64,000 bases of DNA, taken from Dactylonectria macrodidyma. Its lineage: Eukaryota > Ascomycota > Sordariomycetes > Hypocreales > Nectriaceae. The position numbers and the translations under genes were made by a program. Below the pieces are notes generated by a model. The model had not been told where the DNA came from. It worked only from the letters and a program-made list of their open reading frames with translations, and made no database searches. The stretch spans positions 4,960,001-5,024,000 of the forward strand of contig JAGMUV010000001.1 in assembly GCA_020744425.1 (NCBI GenBank), in the 5' to 3' direction. Positions within the stretch are counted from its first letter, which is position 1, and each line of letters begins with the position of its first letter. Positions 1 through 12,931 of this stretch are shown here, piece by piece.

Positions 1-3000
1 AGGGCGCTGTCGACATCAAGCCCAACAGTAGCGAGCTGAGCTACCTGCTATACTATGCCACCAGCCGCCGCTCCAAGATCCAGAAGATTGGCGCCTTTCT
101 TGAGAAAAAGACTGCCAGTGATGTTTGGCGACTGCGATTTGGGTACGTTTCTTGTGCTCGCATTTCGGGTACCGACGCATCCGATCCACCTTAACAGTCT
201 TCACCGTCGCTTCTTGCTCCGCCACCAGCATAGCTTTCAACAACCGCGAATACCTTGCGGTCTCTTCCTGACCTCTATTGTCTTTTCTTGCCCTTGTCGC
301 CTGATTCCCAACCCCTCTGCTTGCGCGCTCGTGCACCAAAAATTGCTAACCACCCACAAAGAAATGTTCAGGTGACCCTACAGATTCTCGCTGCCCTCAT
401 CGAGAAACTCCACAAAGATGTCGTCCTCATCGCCCCCTATGTCCTCAAGGTCCTCGACACCGTCCTCCGCTCCGAAGACATCACCATGATCGAGTCGTCT
501 CTGCCCACCTTCGATGCCTTTTGCGAATTCCACGATGGCACCCAGCTCTCCGCCGACCAGAACTACCTCCGCCAATACGAAGACATTGTCCAGCTCTACA
601 CCCAGCTCGCCTCGCCTCGCCACACCCCAGGAAAAGCCCCCGTCAGCAATCCCGTTCAGATGCGCTACAGGAACGCCGGGCTCGAAGCAATTCGGAGCAT
701 CTCCACCGCCGACGCCCTCTCCTCCATCACAGGTCGCCAGATGGATGTCATTGTGCCTCGAATCCTCGAAAACCTGTGGTCCGACAACGATGAATTCCTC
801 GATGTGCTACAGCAGCGGGCCGAAGGAGGAGAAAAGGGTGAGACCGAGAAACTGTTGAAGCGCAGGACTAGCATTGCCACCGTCGACACCGTTGGTGACA
901 CGAACCCTCTCGCCATGACAGGAACCGCTCTCGATGTCGACAAGCTCGCCGAGGAAGACATTGGTGTCTTAGCCTTGGAGTGCCTGAAGAGCATTTTTGT
1001 CGTGCCAAATCGCTCCCAGATCCATGGCGCTACCATCTCCTTGCTGCGCTTCATCCTTGAGCGCGTGAGCCAGGGTGATACGGTCGTCGCCCTCAACGAC
1101 GACCGCGAGCGCGACAGTGGCTGGGCCATTTCCATCTACAACATCATCTCGCGATGGGCGCCCATGCAGGACCGCTATGTTATCCTTCTCGCCGCTCTGG
1201 ATACTCTCCTCAGGATCCACGTCCAGGAGGATACCCTCGAGCAGCAGCTGGCTCTGACGGCCATGATGAGCTCCCTACTGCGATCTGACGTGAATCTGAT
1301 TGGACTAAGTGTTATGGATGTCCTCCTTGGACTGATGAAGCAGATGCGGAAGCTATTCAAGCAGTGGAGTCCCACCGGCCAAAGCGACGACGGAACCAGC
1401 GCCACAGACGCCGAGCAGGGTATGCTCCTGCAAAGCAAACAACTCCTGGGCCGACTCGAATGGTGCATCGGCGACCTTGCTACTCATGTGTACTACGCAG
1501 ACCAGATTTCAGACATGATTGGCGCAGTCATCGTTCGCCTCAAGCCGACACGATCCTCCAACAACTCGTCTCCAGGAGAAAAGGCTGGAACAACCAACGA
1601 CGCAGGCCCTGCCGCCTCGGCAGTTGAATTGACCGAAAGCCAGTCGCAACTCGACCACTACTTCTCCCTCAACGCCGGGAGAGCCTCGGCGCTCAATATC
1701 GTCAAGGCCATCCTCTTGGTTGCCAATCCTCAGAAGAAGCTCACTGGAAACCGGGCGTTGTCCCGAAACCCGGTTCCCCTACATGTCTGGGAAGGCACTC
1801 ATTGGTTGCTGCGCGATCCTGATGGGCATGTCAGGAAAGCATATATGGATGCCTTGGTGACATGGCTGGACCGTGAGACTACCGTCACTGACGAAAAAGC
1901 GAGAGATGAAACCCTACCACGGGCTCGCTCGTCTCTCAAGATGAACCGAGACCAGGCCCACTCCAACACGGCCCGCCGGGTCATCTCGAGCGCTTCGAAT
2001 CGCGACCGAAGCTCGAGAGCCACACAGTCGCAGTTCCTGCCGCTGCTGCATCTAGTCATCTATGATAACGCTCTACAGTTTGTCGAGTACGAAAACGACC
2101 TGGTCATGCTCCACATCCTTCTCACCAAGCTCGTCTTCAAGCTAGGAGTGAATTCTATCAGGCACGGCCTACCCATGGTCTATCGGCTCCAGGAGGAGAT
2201 CCAGGACATCGATACCCCCATCCACAAAGTCCGAGTGGCCGCCCTTTGCCACGGATATTTTTGGGCACTGACAGAGAAGTTCGATTTCGAGGCGTCTGTT
2301 GTGGGCAGAGCCATCCAAAACGAAGTGGTACGACGCCGAAGCAAGGGCTTCTGGGTAGAAGGGATCCACATTCCTCCACCTGCCATCGACCACGTCGGAA
2401 GCCCAGGCGAGGTGCGATCCCAGCCTCATTGGGATGTCAGCGCACTAGAAAGGGAAGAACTGCTACCATTTGATGACAGAAGCTCTCTGGTCGAATCTAT
2501 TGCCGCCTCTTACGAGGACAGCTTCCGGACACCTCCGGGCAGTCCTTCATCTCCAAACCGTGGGTTCTCGGGCCCAATCTTGGGATCGACAATCAACCAA
2601 GCTTCCACGGCCGAGCCCGAATCGGACTTGCCGCCCGTGTTCCGCGAGCAGATGCTGACAGACTGGTCCAGAGATGCAGCCGTGGCCATGATGGCGGCGG
2701 TTGGCAAGTCGGAATCATTGACGGGTTCTAAGACGGGAACGTCGGTCACGAACCGGAACCACCTCACAGTCAACACGACGGGCGTGAACGGCAACGGCAA
2801 CGGTCTGATTTCCCCTTACGGAAGTCAGTTTAACTTGATGCCCTCCCAGGCCAATCAGGACCGAGACCGAGATGGGACGGCCAAGCAACGAAAGGGTAGC
2901 ATGCGTAGTGCCATTTCCCCATCGCTGTCAGTGTCTAGCCGCGGAGCCGTGGCATCTGTAGACCAGTTGAAGCAAGTCTTGTCTGGGAGCGCCCCACCTA

Positions 3001-3503
3001 AGACTGCTGGTCTCGCGGGTACAGATGACGACAGCGGCGAAAGCATGGTCAGCTACGACTATACACCTTCCGAGATCAGCTTTAACCCACCTGCACAGGG
3101 CGAGCAGGCGGCCAGTCCAACCAGTGGTCCCAAGCGTTCTGGCTCCGTGGGACACCGAGGGCCCCTGAGCGCGCATCCTCCTCACGAGGGACCACCGGAC
3201 CTGCACGACGAAGCCGAAGAAGACGATGAAGCAGTCCCTCCGGTTCCACCACTGCCAAACGTTAGCCTATTGGGCGGTAAGAAGAGCCCGATTCACACGG
3301 CCGAGGTGTCGTTCCAGGACCAGACGTTGAGGTCTGGGCGGCGTAGTCTCCGCAGCCGTGGTGGGGACAGCACCCGTCCTCGATCTGTCCGGTCTCAACA
3401 CGAAAATAGCGGGAAAACCATGGATCTCCAGGACCTCCTGCGGGGCATCGACAGCCGATCGGGCGAGGGAAGTTTGAGCAACGTGACGAGGCCGCCTTAC
3501 TAG
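1..3503 (+). CDS. EFR3: EFR3-like plasma membrane scaffold protein (5' truncated)
   Basis: Exons are <1..142 and 362..3503. The first complete codon is at position 3 and the stop is TAG at 3501-3503. The 219-nt intron starts gtacgt, has a gctaac branch site and ends acaaag. Joining the exons restores a continuous frame from the N-terminal part, which reads SELSYLLYYATSRRSKIQKI just after the window edge, into the helical-repeat body. About 1093 residues are visible. The N-terminal part is alpha-solenoid-like and resembles fungal EFR3. The last third is low complexity (Ser, Pro, Gly, Asn) and ends in an acidic-proline stretch and a basic tail. EFR3 proteins hold the PI4-kinase Stt4 complex at the plasma membrane (family knowledge). 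The missing start lies outside the window. The family call is by recognition only. Confidence 0.85.
143..361 (+). other. EFR3 intron
   Basis: Donor gtacgt at 143, branch site ctaac at 346-350, acceptor aag at 359-361. Removing it joins the phase-2 exon end GG to A and gives an unbroken Arg-Phe-Gly-Asn-Val-Gln. At 219 nt it is longer than most introns in the window. An ATG inside it (about 255) opens a frame that runs into exon 2 and could mislead a gene caller. Confidence 0.8.
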
Positions 3504-5180
3504 ATGACGGATGCAGGTTTGGACATGTGTGAGTGGAGCGAATGGACGCTTTACAGACCGGGAAAGAGGGGGAGAGACGGCACGACGAGGAAGTTGTATA
3601 CTAATATCGAATTGCGCAAGGGAGGGAGAAAAGTGATGGAGTTATGCTGGTGTTGTCGGGCCGGGTCAGGTTAGGAGAGGTTGCACCAAGCAAAGGCAAG
3701 CAAGGGTCGTACATGTGGAGCTGTGCAAGGATGATGGGAGAAGTGCAACAACAGCGAAATGTTTGTATGTAGAGAAGCGACTCACTCTTTGGTATGATTT
3801 ACTTTGGAACAGGCGCCAAAAGCACCAAAAAAATACGGAATACTTGATTAAGCGGACACTTACTTGTGTTGTGTTCCTCTGTGTCGCGTGAGGATGGACT
3901 GTGGAATTTTCGCGATTCGGATTGAGCGAAGTGGGACGAAGCATTGATTGTCTCGAATGAGAGCGATGTAACCAAGCGCCCGCCCGATAGACCAGCAATA
4001 ATTCAATACGACGGGAAATATTAAGCGCGTGCGTGCAGTCATGATGGAGCGGCGAGACAGATTTCTGGTTTAGTATCCGTAAATGAAGCGAGGAAGTGAA
4101 GAAGAAGAAGACAAGAGTGGATAGTGGCGAGTGGGGAGCAGAGAGAGGTCAAAGAGACTCTCATTTTGTTTGAGTTTAGGAGGGATCAGGTAGGATAAGG
4201 ATGGATCGTCTGTTGGATGATTAGTGTATAATATATCATCGGTCCTGTTTGTAGTGTCGATACTTGGCCGTTGAGAGGTTCAGAGAAAGGGATCATGAGA
4301 CTCATCAAGCCACTCACGATCGAGTCATGCATTTGGAATCCTGGGACTTGGAAGTGGGTGATTAAAGTTGGTAATTAGCAACGACTAGAGTCAAGATCCA
4401 ATGGGACTGGCAACTTTAAAGTTTTTAGACGAATGACCCAAGATGCCAATCTCAATTCTCCCATGTTATGCCCCCCACCTCGACTCTTGACTCGCAACCC
4501 CATGATGGCCCTATCTCTTTTTATTAGTTTCTCCATCTCTTCCAACAATCTTGGGAGTGCCTAGTTCGAACCCTTTGACCTCTCGGTCTAGACCGTTTTC
4601 CTCCCCCTCCTCCCCCCCTGCCAGGGGCCTTGGCGCCACACCTAGACTACCTCGCATAGTTTGAGGCTGTGTTTCATCCCTCCCCCGTCCCCCCCTTCGC
4701 TCCGTGGGTTATGTCGTGCCGTGCCAAGGATTGTTGTTTTAAGCAAGAAAACCTCCCCCAGTCGATTGGGAAAAGGACCGCTTTCCGAAAGCACCAACCA
4801 GGCTCGCCTTGGCAAAACTGCCGGCGCCGTTGTTCCGTGAAAGAAGGAAGGGAAGAGAGGAGGGGGGAGGGATCGAGGAGGGCCAGGGGTCGTAGACGGA
4901 TGGACGCCTTTTTTGGTGGTGCCTACTTTAGTCTACCTAGGTAAGGTAAGGTATAGATACTGGTTAGTGGTGGTGAAGTTGCTTTGATGGATTGGTGCCG
5001 TCGGGCTACTGCCTTATGGGTTGCGGGATGGCGGTGCTGGTGCAACCTTCTGGCCCACCTTCAGCCCTCTTTCGCTCTGTTCTCCATCTTCCCTCCCTCT
5101 CTCTCTCTCACTCAGCCAAGCTTATCATTCTTTCTCCCCTTCTTCTTCTCTCCCTCACCAACTGCTGGTCTAAAGGCCTC

Positions 5181-5212
5181 GCCTGCCGTTACCCTAGCCT
5201 GCCGTTACCCTA
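5181..5212. repeat. 16-bp tandem duplication
   Basis: The unit GCCTGCCGTTACCCTA occurs twice head to tail without mismatch. A degenerate third copy may follow near 5230 (GCTTGCCGTTCCCC). It lies in the leader of the gene at 6035. It is not telomeric: the unit is not TTAGGG-like. Confidence 0.9.
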
Positions 5213-5346
5213 GCCTCGAACTCGGGCTCGCTTGCCGTTCCCCTACTCGGGTTCACTGGTGCTACACATTTGTCGCAGGACAACCCGCGCCCGTGTGTGT
5301 CCAACCCTCCATCCATCCTCCAAGCATTCTATCCGCCAAGCAGAAT

Positions 5347-5371
5347 CATCCATCCATCCATCCATCCATCC
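5347..5371. repeat. (CCAT)n microsatellite
   Basis: About six tandem CCAT units on the plus strand, in the C/T-rich leader region of the gene at 6035. Confidence 0.9.
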
Positions 5372-6034
5372 CTTCCCGCCGCCCGTTATTACCCGCTACC
5401 CGTCCCGCCCCAGACATCCTGCTACGATTGTACAACGCGTTTCTGTTACGACCTGTACTCGCCTGAAAGCGTATTTGTGCGTGAGATCTGATCGCCGGAA
5501 GTGGCAAGGGCCGCTAACGATACGAAGTACGAAGTACCTTGCCTTACCGTTCTGCGACTCCAGCTAAATCGGGGCCAAGCCAGTTTGGCCGACTCAGCCT
5601 CACTCAAATCTCGCTCTCGCCCTCTCACAATCTCACCTTCTCTAGACTTTTCTTGTTGATTTCCCCCTGCGGCTTTTCTACCCCTGGGTTGAAGATTGTT
5701 TGCGGTTGGACGTCCTGAGAATCGACCTGGAGGACCGAAGCTTCTATTTCTCTCTCTCTCTCATTAAGAGCTTCGCCCGCAACTATCGCCAGCGTCTTAG
5801 CACAGGACGGACACACGACGGGCAAAGCAAACGACTTATTAAGGGACGGACAACCCGCCTTCGGCGTCTCCGTCTGACGCTCCAGAGCACAAAACTTAAG
5901 GCGCATCCGTCGCCGTCGAGCGAAACCTTGGACGCCCATTCCCGCGCCTCTTCTCGCCCCTGCTTCATCGCCTTCACGCAGCCGAGTCGACTTTCTTTCC
6001 TTGGCGTTGCTCTTGGACATCAAAACCTCCCACC

Positions 6035-6778
6035 ATGGATCCTCAAGATGCCCGTCACGGCAGCCATCCGTCGGATTCCATCCACGACGCCGCGTACCCG
6101 GACTCTTCGTACCAGCCCAGCCAGGGCAGCGGCGGCGGCTCCGATAAACCTCCCCAGGGCGTGATGCCGTCGCCCATGCTAGGCATCTCGCCCATATCGT
6201 CGCACCCACCGCTCCAGCAACAACACTCGTACTCACCCTCGCAACACTCGAATATGGACGCGCTCTCCCCGCATTCCTCGTTAAACACCAACAGCCACCA
6301 CAATATGGCGCCACCATCGCCGTGGGGCGTCTCCGGACCCCCAGGCGGCCCCGTCCCGATACCTACCGGCCCACCTCCGCCCTACGACCCGACCCAGCCG
6401 CCGTCTTCGTACTCGCCGCTCGATAGCACGCCGTCATCACAGTCACAATCCCGGCCCTCCAATCTGCGCATCCTGGCCTCGGCGCCGACATCCACGCATT
6501 ACCCGCCGTCCGTCTCCTCCGCCCAGTCCCCGTACCCGCACTCGCCAAATCCCTATGGCGGTAGCACGGGCACGAGCTTGGAGAATGCGCCGGGAAAGCT
6601 GGGGCCGATAGCCGAGGCCCGGCGCCGCAAGAAGCGCAAGATCAAGATTTGTGTCGTTGCCCTGTGCGCTGTCCTCCTGTTCATGATTGCCCTCATCGTG
6701 GGCGTTGCCGTGGGAGTTCTCAAGGTTCAACTCAAGGGCGGTAACGGCGGTCCCCCACCGGACCATAACCAGGACTAA
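6035..6778 (+). CDS. Hypothetical proline-rich protein with one C-terminal membrane segment
   Basis: A single-exon frame of 247 residues. The start ATG sits in a strong context (ccaccATGG) and the stop is TAA. Residues 1-195 are low complexity, dominated by Pro, Ser, Gln, His and Tyr, with PP and SPY-like patches. A strongly basic stretch (RRRKKRKIK, about 200-208) is followed by a hydrophobic segment of about 25 residues (about 209-232) and a short tail of Gly, Pro and Asp. This suggests a membrane protein with a long disordered cytosolic N-terminus and the basic patch on the inner side. It has no signal peptide. I recognise no family. Similar Pro-rich single-span proteins are common in filamentous ascomycetes. 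No binding partner can be inferred from the neighbours. Confidence 0.75.
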   Translation: MDPQDARHGSHPSDSIHDAAYPDSSYQPSQGSGGGSDKPPQGVMPSPMLGISPISSHPPLQQQHSYSPSQHSNMDALSPHSSLNTNSHHNMAPPSPWGVSGPPGGPVPIPTGPPPPYDPTQPPSSYSPLDSTPSSQSQSRPSNLRILASAPTSTHYPPSVSSAQSPYPHSPNPYGGSTGTSLENAPGKLGPIAEARRRKKRKIKICVVALCAVLLFMIALIVGVAVGVLKVQLKGGNGGPPPDHNQD

Positions 6779-8436
6779 CTGACCGGCATGCTTCCGGTCT
6801 GGGAGGATCCAGGACCGTGGGATGAGATGCTACGTTGACTGCGTTGCAGTCATTCTACCCACGGACTCTATTCTGCACAGGCTGTCTACTAATGCCTTGA
6901 AGGCAGAAAACGGAATACTTTTTTTTTTGGGCTTGTTTTTTCTGGCGACACGGTGTTCCAAAGGAAGGACATGGCAAGGCGTTTAGGAGATGGCAAAATT
7001 ACCCTCGTTTGCCTTTGGTTATCCCTTATTTTACTACACGAGGCATGGGGTTAGCATCAGCATCGGAACGATTCCCACATAGCGAGACATGACCGGATTA
7101 ATTCAAACAACAAATAATGACACGATTAGAACACGACCGCTGGTTCGACTTGTGGTGACATCGCCCTTCGACTCAAGGGTCTTACAACAGGCGCATTAAT
7201 CGACGGGGGGGATTCCTTTCACGGCTTTGCTGTTTTAGACACATCTGTGGCGGCAGTCAGCAATTTTACCCGACAGCTTTAGCACGCAATAGAGGTATAT
7301 TTCACACAAGACTCCTAGTGCTGAGACGGACGGTGCTAGTTTGTACGTGATAGATGCACATACGAATAGTATTCGTACTCGCCCCTTTGCATGTCTCGCC
7401 AAGAAACCTTCGCTTTCTAGAGATACGTTTCGGCTCAGGTGCAGAATTGTAATGTCCACGAACCCACAAGTGTGATAGTTCAGGCTGAACCTGTTTCACA
7501 CTCGGCATCTCAATGACAGCCGGTTTGCCACTCTACTAAGGTACTTCACCATAGAAGGGCCTTCAACTGAGACAAATGTGACGCCTCGTCAGGATAGGTA
7601 TCTATCCCCGTTGGTCTGTATCAAAAAGGTGGGGGCAGTCATCTTGACACCGAACGCCACCTACGTTTCCGCAACGTCAAGAGGGAGGAGAAAGGATAAC
7701 GCCTCGATCCCGTGGACAGATTTCCAAGCTAATGGTACTTCTGCTGAGGCGACGATCTCTTGTCAGAAAATGTGGGTTCAGGAAGGGACTGGGATAGGCA
7801 ATTGTGTCTGGGGGAGCTGAGTTTGATCATCGGATGCCAAGAAGCCATCTGGAACCACCGTGTCGGTACCGGTTTTTGTTCGCTCTGCCAGATGCGAACC
7901 CTGCCCAAACGGGATTGATGAACGGTCGCAGATAATGGTGGGTAGCATTGGAACGCTGGATTTGTCTGAACAGCCACTGCCAAGAATCCGAATGGATGTT
8001 TGGTTGGCAGGATGACTGGCTTTGTTGTAAATGGACAGGATCAGCACGCTGACGGAGTCAAAAAGCAGGCAAAAACAGTTTGCGGCCTCCAAGCGCAACA
8101 CCACATCACCCTCAGATTGGGGATTTGTGAGTGCTCACAAAAAGACTCTCGAGCATGACCAACAACCCAATGCGTTCGGGGGATTTCCTCCTCGGGCGCG
8201 GTGCATCTTACTGCAGCCTTGTTCTTCCACCGATCGAACAGAGCCAAGATCATCCCTCTCATCCCCTTCAGTCGCGAACTTGGGAAGGTGGGCGTTCTGG
8301 AGTAAAAGCCTCGCCCGCTTTGACCCTGCGGTGAAATCCAACTTAGGAAAACTACGTATTTGATGAGGACTTTATCACACCGATGACAACCATGGGAGGT
8401 GTCGTTTGGGTGAGGTAAGGGGAGAGAGACGATTGA

Positions 8437-8479
8437 GTGGTTGGTTGGTTGGTTGGTTGGTTGGTCGGTTGGCTGGTTG
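8437..8479. repeat. (GGTT)n microsatellite
   Basis: About ten GGTT or near-GGTT units, with C substitutions towards the right end. Intergenic. Confidence 0.9.
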
Positions 8480-9410
8480 ATGGGAAGCCAAGTTCCGCCA
8501 CATATGCGCTTGCGGGGCCGCGGGAAGATGGACTCGGGACGGCACGGCACAAGAGAATCGAACAAAGTCGGTCGGTCCGAGATACTGAATGAACTTGACC
8601 TTGGCTTTGAACTCGGGGAACGGGGGGTCGCGCGACCTACCACCATCATCTAGACTATTCGGGTGAGACTGCGCCTGGATAAAAAAGGCAACTGGTTGCC
8701 CGCCCCCCCCCACCTCTCAAAGATGGGACGACTTAGGCTTTTCACGGTTTCCCCGTATCCAATCCAATATACGCACATTCCTTGTTCCATTGTGTGTTGT
8801 TGGGCCTCACGTTGCCTTTTTGGGGGAGGCGCGCGCAGTTGGTTCTGGGCCCTGGGATGGAGAATGGAAGAATGGGGATTTTACGCGGTCTGGACCATGG
8901 TTCGGTTGGAGAGGCCGAGACCGAGAATCTCCCACCCCGGTTATTTTTTTAAATCAGTTCTGTCAGCCTTGAATGGAAGATGCCGAGACTTTGATGGGTT
9001 GGGATGGGATGGGTAATGCGCATGTTGTTGCTGTTTGTACTGTACCCAATACGCGGATTGGCAGACCTGCGGTGAGTGTCTTTGAGTTTATGTGTGCGTG
9101 TGTCTATCTATGTATGTCTCTCCCTTTCTCCCTCTGTATGGCCGATAATACATGGGGGAGAGGCCATTCTCGACATTCTAAATCATATCTGCCCTGCAGT
9201 TAACAGCAAGCGGGGCACCTTACGTAGCCAAGGCGAATAACACTCATCCGACTCGACCCTTGATTTTCTTCTTGACGTTTTTTTGCCACCTGGCGCATAA
9301 CAATGGCGTTCAAAATGGGTTTCGGAAGACGGGACCACACACACCCCACTCTGTCATCGTAGAGGCGGCGCGGAGGTAAAACAAGCTTCATCTGATGTCA
9401 CGCTTCCGAT

Positions 9411-9435
9411 CACACACACACACACACACACACAC
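9411..9435. repeat. (CA)12 microsatellite
   Basis: Uninterrupted CA dinucleotide run. Intergenic. Confidence 0.95.
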
Positions 9436-10246
9436 GCTCAAGCCGGTTGACGTGTCGTTGCTTCTCTTGGTGGACCGGGGCTGCATGGTAATCTTGGTGT
9501 TGCATTGCATCTCTTCCCTTGTGCGTCGTCGCTACTTCTTGCCGGTTTTGAGGTGGGAGAAAAGAGGAAACGAAACTGACTTGGGATGGACGATGACATC
9601 GTGGATGAATCACGGGCTCGAATCCGAACTGGCGGGTGGCCCAATCGGGAGCCGTGGCTCGCCTGCTGCCTTGTAACCGTCGACGCTGTGCCGCCCTATT
9701 CTCCGAGTCTAAGCGGGACAACCACCCTTAAGCTACAGCACTGCTAACAAGCAAGTAAAGAGGTGGTGTATGACTACATCTAGCTAAGAGGCCAATGTGT
9801 GTACCCATCAGTTGGGCTGGCGTCATACTTTGGCTGTACATTGTTAGCGGCACCATCTTCACACCCGTCCAGCGAAGCGTGCCGCAGAAAATAGATAGGT
9901 GTGCGTTGCAGCTACAGAGCTTTAGTCCATGCTGTCAAATGGACCTCCTCGAGGCCTCCGATCGTGACCGGGTGTTCGAGAAATTTTTCCTGCTTTTTTT
10001 CTTTAATTCAGCTTTTTCTCTCTCTTGCAGCCCACCAACACATCACCCACACCCACACCCCCCCAGCTGGGCATGCAGGTACAGCAGTTGCGGTGGAGGT
10101 TCAGCCGCAGGGTTATCCCCAGTTGCAAACTGCCGAGCGAGCGCATGTAAGCTGCAGTCTATGTCCACTTGTCGCGAGCAGAGTGCTGCGTGCATGGCGT
10201 GGCTGTTCTGGCGGTGGGAGCCTCAGATGGGAAGAAATCTTGCGGT

Positions 10247-10247
10247 G

Positions 10248-10291
<44 letters not shown>

Positions 10292-10316
10292 CAGAGACAG
10301 AGAGGGAGGAGGAGGG
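10247..10316. repeat. (GA)n and (GAGACA)n compound microsatellite
   Basis: A GA run of about 26 nt (10248-10273) is followed by four to five GAGACA-type hexamers and GGA-rich sequence. It creates artificial Arg/Glu or Leu/Ser reading frames on the two strands. Confidence 0.9.
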
Positions 10317-11438
10317 TGGGGATATGAAACAACTCTAGCCGAAGGGGGAGAAAAGAGGGAGAAGAATGCGATTGGAAACCTGCGGCGTGCGGAGAGAACA
10401 TGAGAAGTGAGCAACTTTGGTGCTACTACTGTTAAAATTTCTTATGGATGGATGGATGACAATGCCGTTCAGAGTACGGGTTGATTGATAGTGGTGGAGT
10501 TGGTGGCTGGAACAAGGCTAAGGGTCCAAAGAAGTAAATGCCGGCTTTTACGCCCTGCATTCTTTTTTTCCCTCGGCAATTCTTTGACTGTCTTGTTTTT
10601 GCTTTTTTCCCTTTGATCATCGTGTTTCTCGGATTCACTCGTAATCTCGAGTCCCGAGTCTGCAGTCTCTAACAATGTACTCACCACGTAACGTACTGGT
10701 ATCAACTAAAGCACCAAAAAGTTGAGGCCACGAGAAGGGTGGGTGGGGGACATGTGGGATGAGATGAGATGAGATGTCCCGACCCTCTTTTGATACCCAT
10801 CGTGGGCCACTCAACGCATCTCATCGCAAATCGCATCTTGAAGGTAAGATGGGTTTTTCTTCTTCTTTCTTTTCCTTTCTCGGATGGCTTCACTGCACGT
10901 GCCAACTGCTGCCCAGAAATGAGGCGAGCTGAGAGGGCAAAGGGCTTGAGACAAGCGCCAGCGGCTCCGCCTCAGTGCGGCGTGCGGCGTGCGGCGTGTG
11001 GCGTCAATGCGTGAAGGAGGAGAAGAGAGAGGGGAAACGAAACGGGCTGAGGAAGAGCTCGATCCAATTGCTTGGTGCCTAGTAGTGGGAGGCCCGTTGA
11101 GAAGTTGAGTTTTGTTTTGTGGTTATTTTTGTACGAATACTTGGTGATGGGCTCAACAAAGGCACCCCATTTTTGGGCGTCGATGCCGTATCAAGCTCCA
11201 TCGCACACGCCCCATTGCCGTTCAGTGGCAGCTCCCATTAGGCTCTTTCTCTCTCTCTCGCTCGCGGCTGATGGCACGGCCGTGTTTAGAGTCGAGGCGT
11301 TCTGACGGTAGGCCGGCCGATAGGGTTGTCTTGTCTTACCTTGTGACCGAACACGTCAAGCAACAGCTCGCCCGCTTGCCCATCCATTGTCAAAAGAGGT
11401 CTCAGCCAAAGCAAGGGCAGGATCCGGCCGAAGGAGGG

Positions 11439-11457
11439 GCGGATGGATGGATGGATG
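11439..11457. repeat. (GGAT)n microsatellite
   Basis: Four GGAT units. A shorter copy of the same motif lies near 10444-10457. Intergenic. Confidence 0.8.
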
Positions 11458-12911
11458 ATCGGTTCACCCAAGCTCCCTCGAGCTCTGCTTCAAAACCCAG
11501 GCTTGCCATGTGAATCCCTTGCCTGCGCCCCCGATCCCGGCCGGTCTTTTTCTCTCTTTCTTTCGCTCCTTTCCGATCCCAAATATCCCACGATCCCGGT
11601 CCCTTGTCTTTTTTCTGACCCCTGGTAGTGATGCTGGTGCTGGTGCTGGTCTCTGAGACGTGGGTTTGCCCCTCTTGCTAGAGGTTGAGCGTCCCGACAA
11701 AAAAGAAAACCTGGGATGAAAACATAATCGCGGCTCCGTTGACCATGGCTTGGACAGACGAAATGAATTAACGCCCAATACAGGTCAGCTCCAGCACAGC
11801 ACGACACAGCTCCAATGCGGGACGGCTCCATTGTAAGACAACAGCTACAAGCTGCCATACCATGCCATGCCACAAGTCTGCCACGCCACGAGCTTGCTGT
11901 GAATGTACGAGGCTCCGGGGCAACATCCCGTCGGGACCGTCCCCTATGGTTCCCCGGAGGGTCCGCTGAGGGCCATGGGAGCTCCTCTTCTCTGGCACGG
12001 AGCCGTTCAAATGGTTGGCCCCCTGGGTCCCTTGCAACGCACGCACATGCCCCCAATATAGCAGTGGAACTCGTCCCGTACCCAAGAGAAGAGGAGTGGC
12101 CCTCCCCAAGGTTCAAGGGACGAGCGAGCATCCGCATGTCTCCATTTCTGGACGCCATGTCAGCTGTCGTCCGCCTGTCAAAGCCCCCCCCTCCCTCCTT
12201 CTCACCTCCCTCCATTCCCCGCCCCTTGTAAGCTCCTAGCGGAAGAGAAAGCCAGTGGCGGCGACGGCGGCGGCGGCCAGCCGGAGCAGGGACCAATTGC
12301 GGCCCACGCTGTACCGTCGCCTTGGGAGCGGGAGATGCTAAAGAGGAGAGCCAACTCCGGGTGGGTGGGCAGCAAACCCGTGATAAATTGTCCGACCCTC
12401 CGGGTTTCGCCATGGCTTTGGGCCGCGGCTGTGGTGGCTGTTTAGGACTTCTTTCGTGATGTTGTATTTTCCCCCATCAGCTTCCTTGGTGTGTTTCTAT
12501 TCATCAGGCGCCCATGCAAGTCCAATGCTGCTGCCGCTGCTGCTGCTGCTGCTACTGTACCTGACATAGGACACACTGCAATCGACAAGGGCCAACGTTT
12601 TGGGCAATTGGGGCCAGGGCAGCCCTACCTATCCATCTGTGTTCCCTCCCCTGGAGCTCCCTGGAGAATAAGAGACAAAAAACATGGTGGGCATGGCTGC
12701 TGCAAGGCTTGCATGCGTGCATGCATGGCTGGCCGGGGATGGGATGGGACGGAGGCCCAGGAGAAATCCCACGCGGCGGGCACGACCTAGGTAGGCACGC
12801 TCTAGGTAGGCACGCTCGGACGGAGGATGTTGTTCCCTCGCTTCCCAGACGCAACGCAACTGTCACCATTGCGCAAGGCCACCTCGAAACCTACCACCAC
12901 CTCACCTCTCA

Positions 12912-12931
12912 CCACACACACACACACACAC
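12912..12931. repeat. (CA)n microsatellite
   Basis: About ten CA units. Intergenic. Confidence 0.9.

Larger units (their letters stand above)
3504..6034. other. Intergenic: EFR3 3' flank and leader of the next gene
   Basis: I see no convincing gene. The left half is the presumed EFR3 3' UTR and spacer. From about 5040 the plus strand becomes rich in C and T (CT runs at 5098-5110, 5130-5160 and 5748-5763), which is usual for fungal promoters and leaders. It contains a 16-bp perfect tandem duplication (5181-5212) and a CCAT microsatellite (about 5347-5371). A small TACCTAGGTA palindrome lies near 4934-4943. Confidence 0.6.

Noticed and set aside
4561..4580. TTCGAACCC resembling a tRNA T-loop
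   Set aside because: No T-stem pairing, no anticodon arm and no acceptor stem can be built around it.
5181..5212. TACCCTA units resembling telomere repeats
   Set aside because: The repeating unit is 16 nt and only two copies exist. The telomeric hexamer is not repeated.
11490..12413. Minus-strand ATG frame of 307 codons
   Set aside because: Arg/Gly/Ser/Pro-rich with no domain. The frame tracks G-rich composition and contains repeat-derived His-Gln runs, with no leader or splice context.
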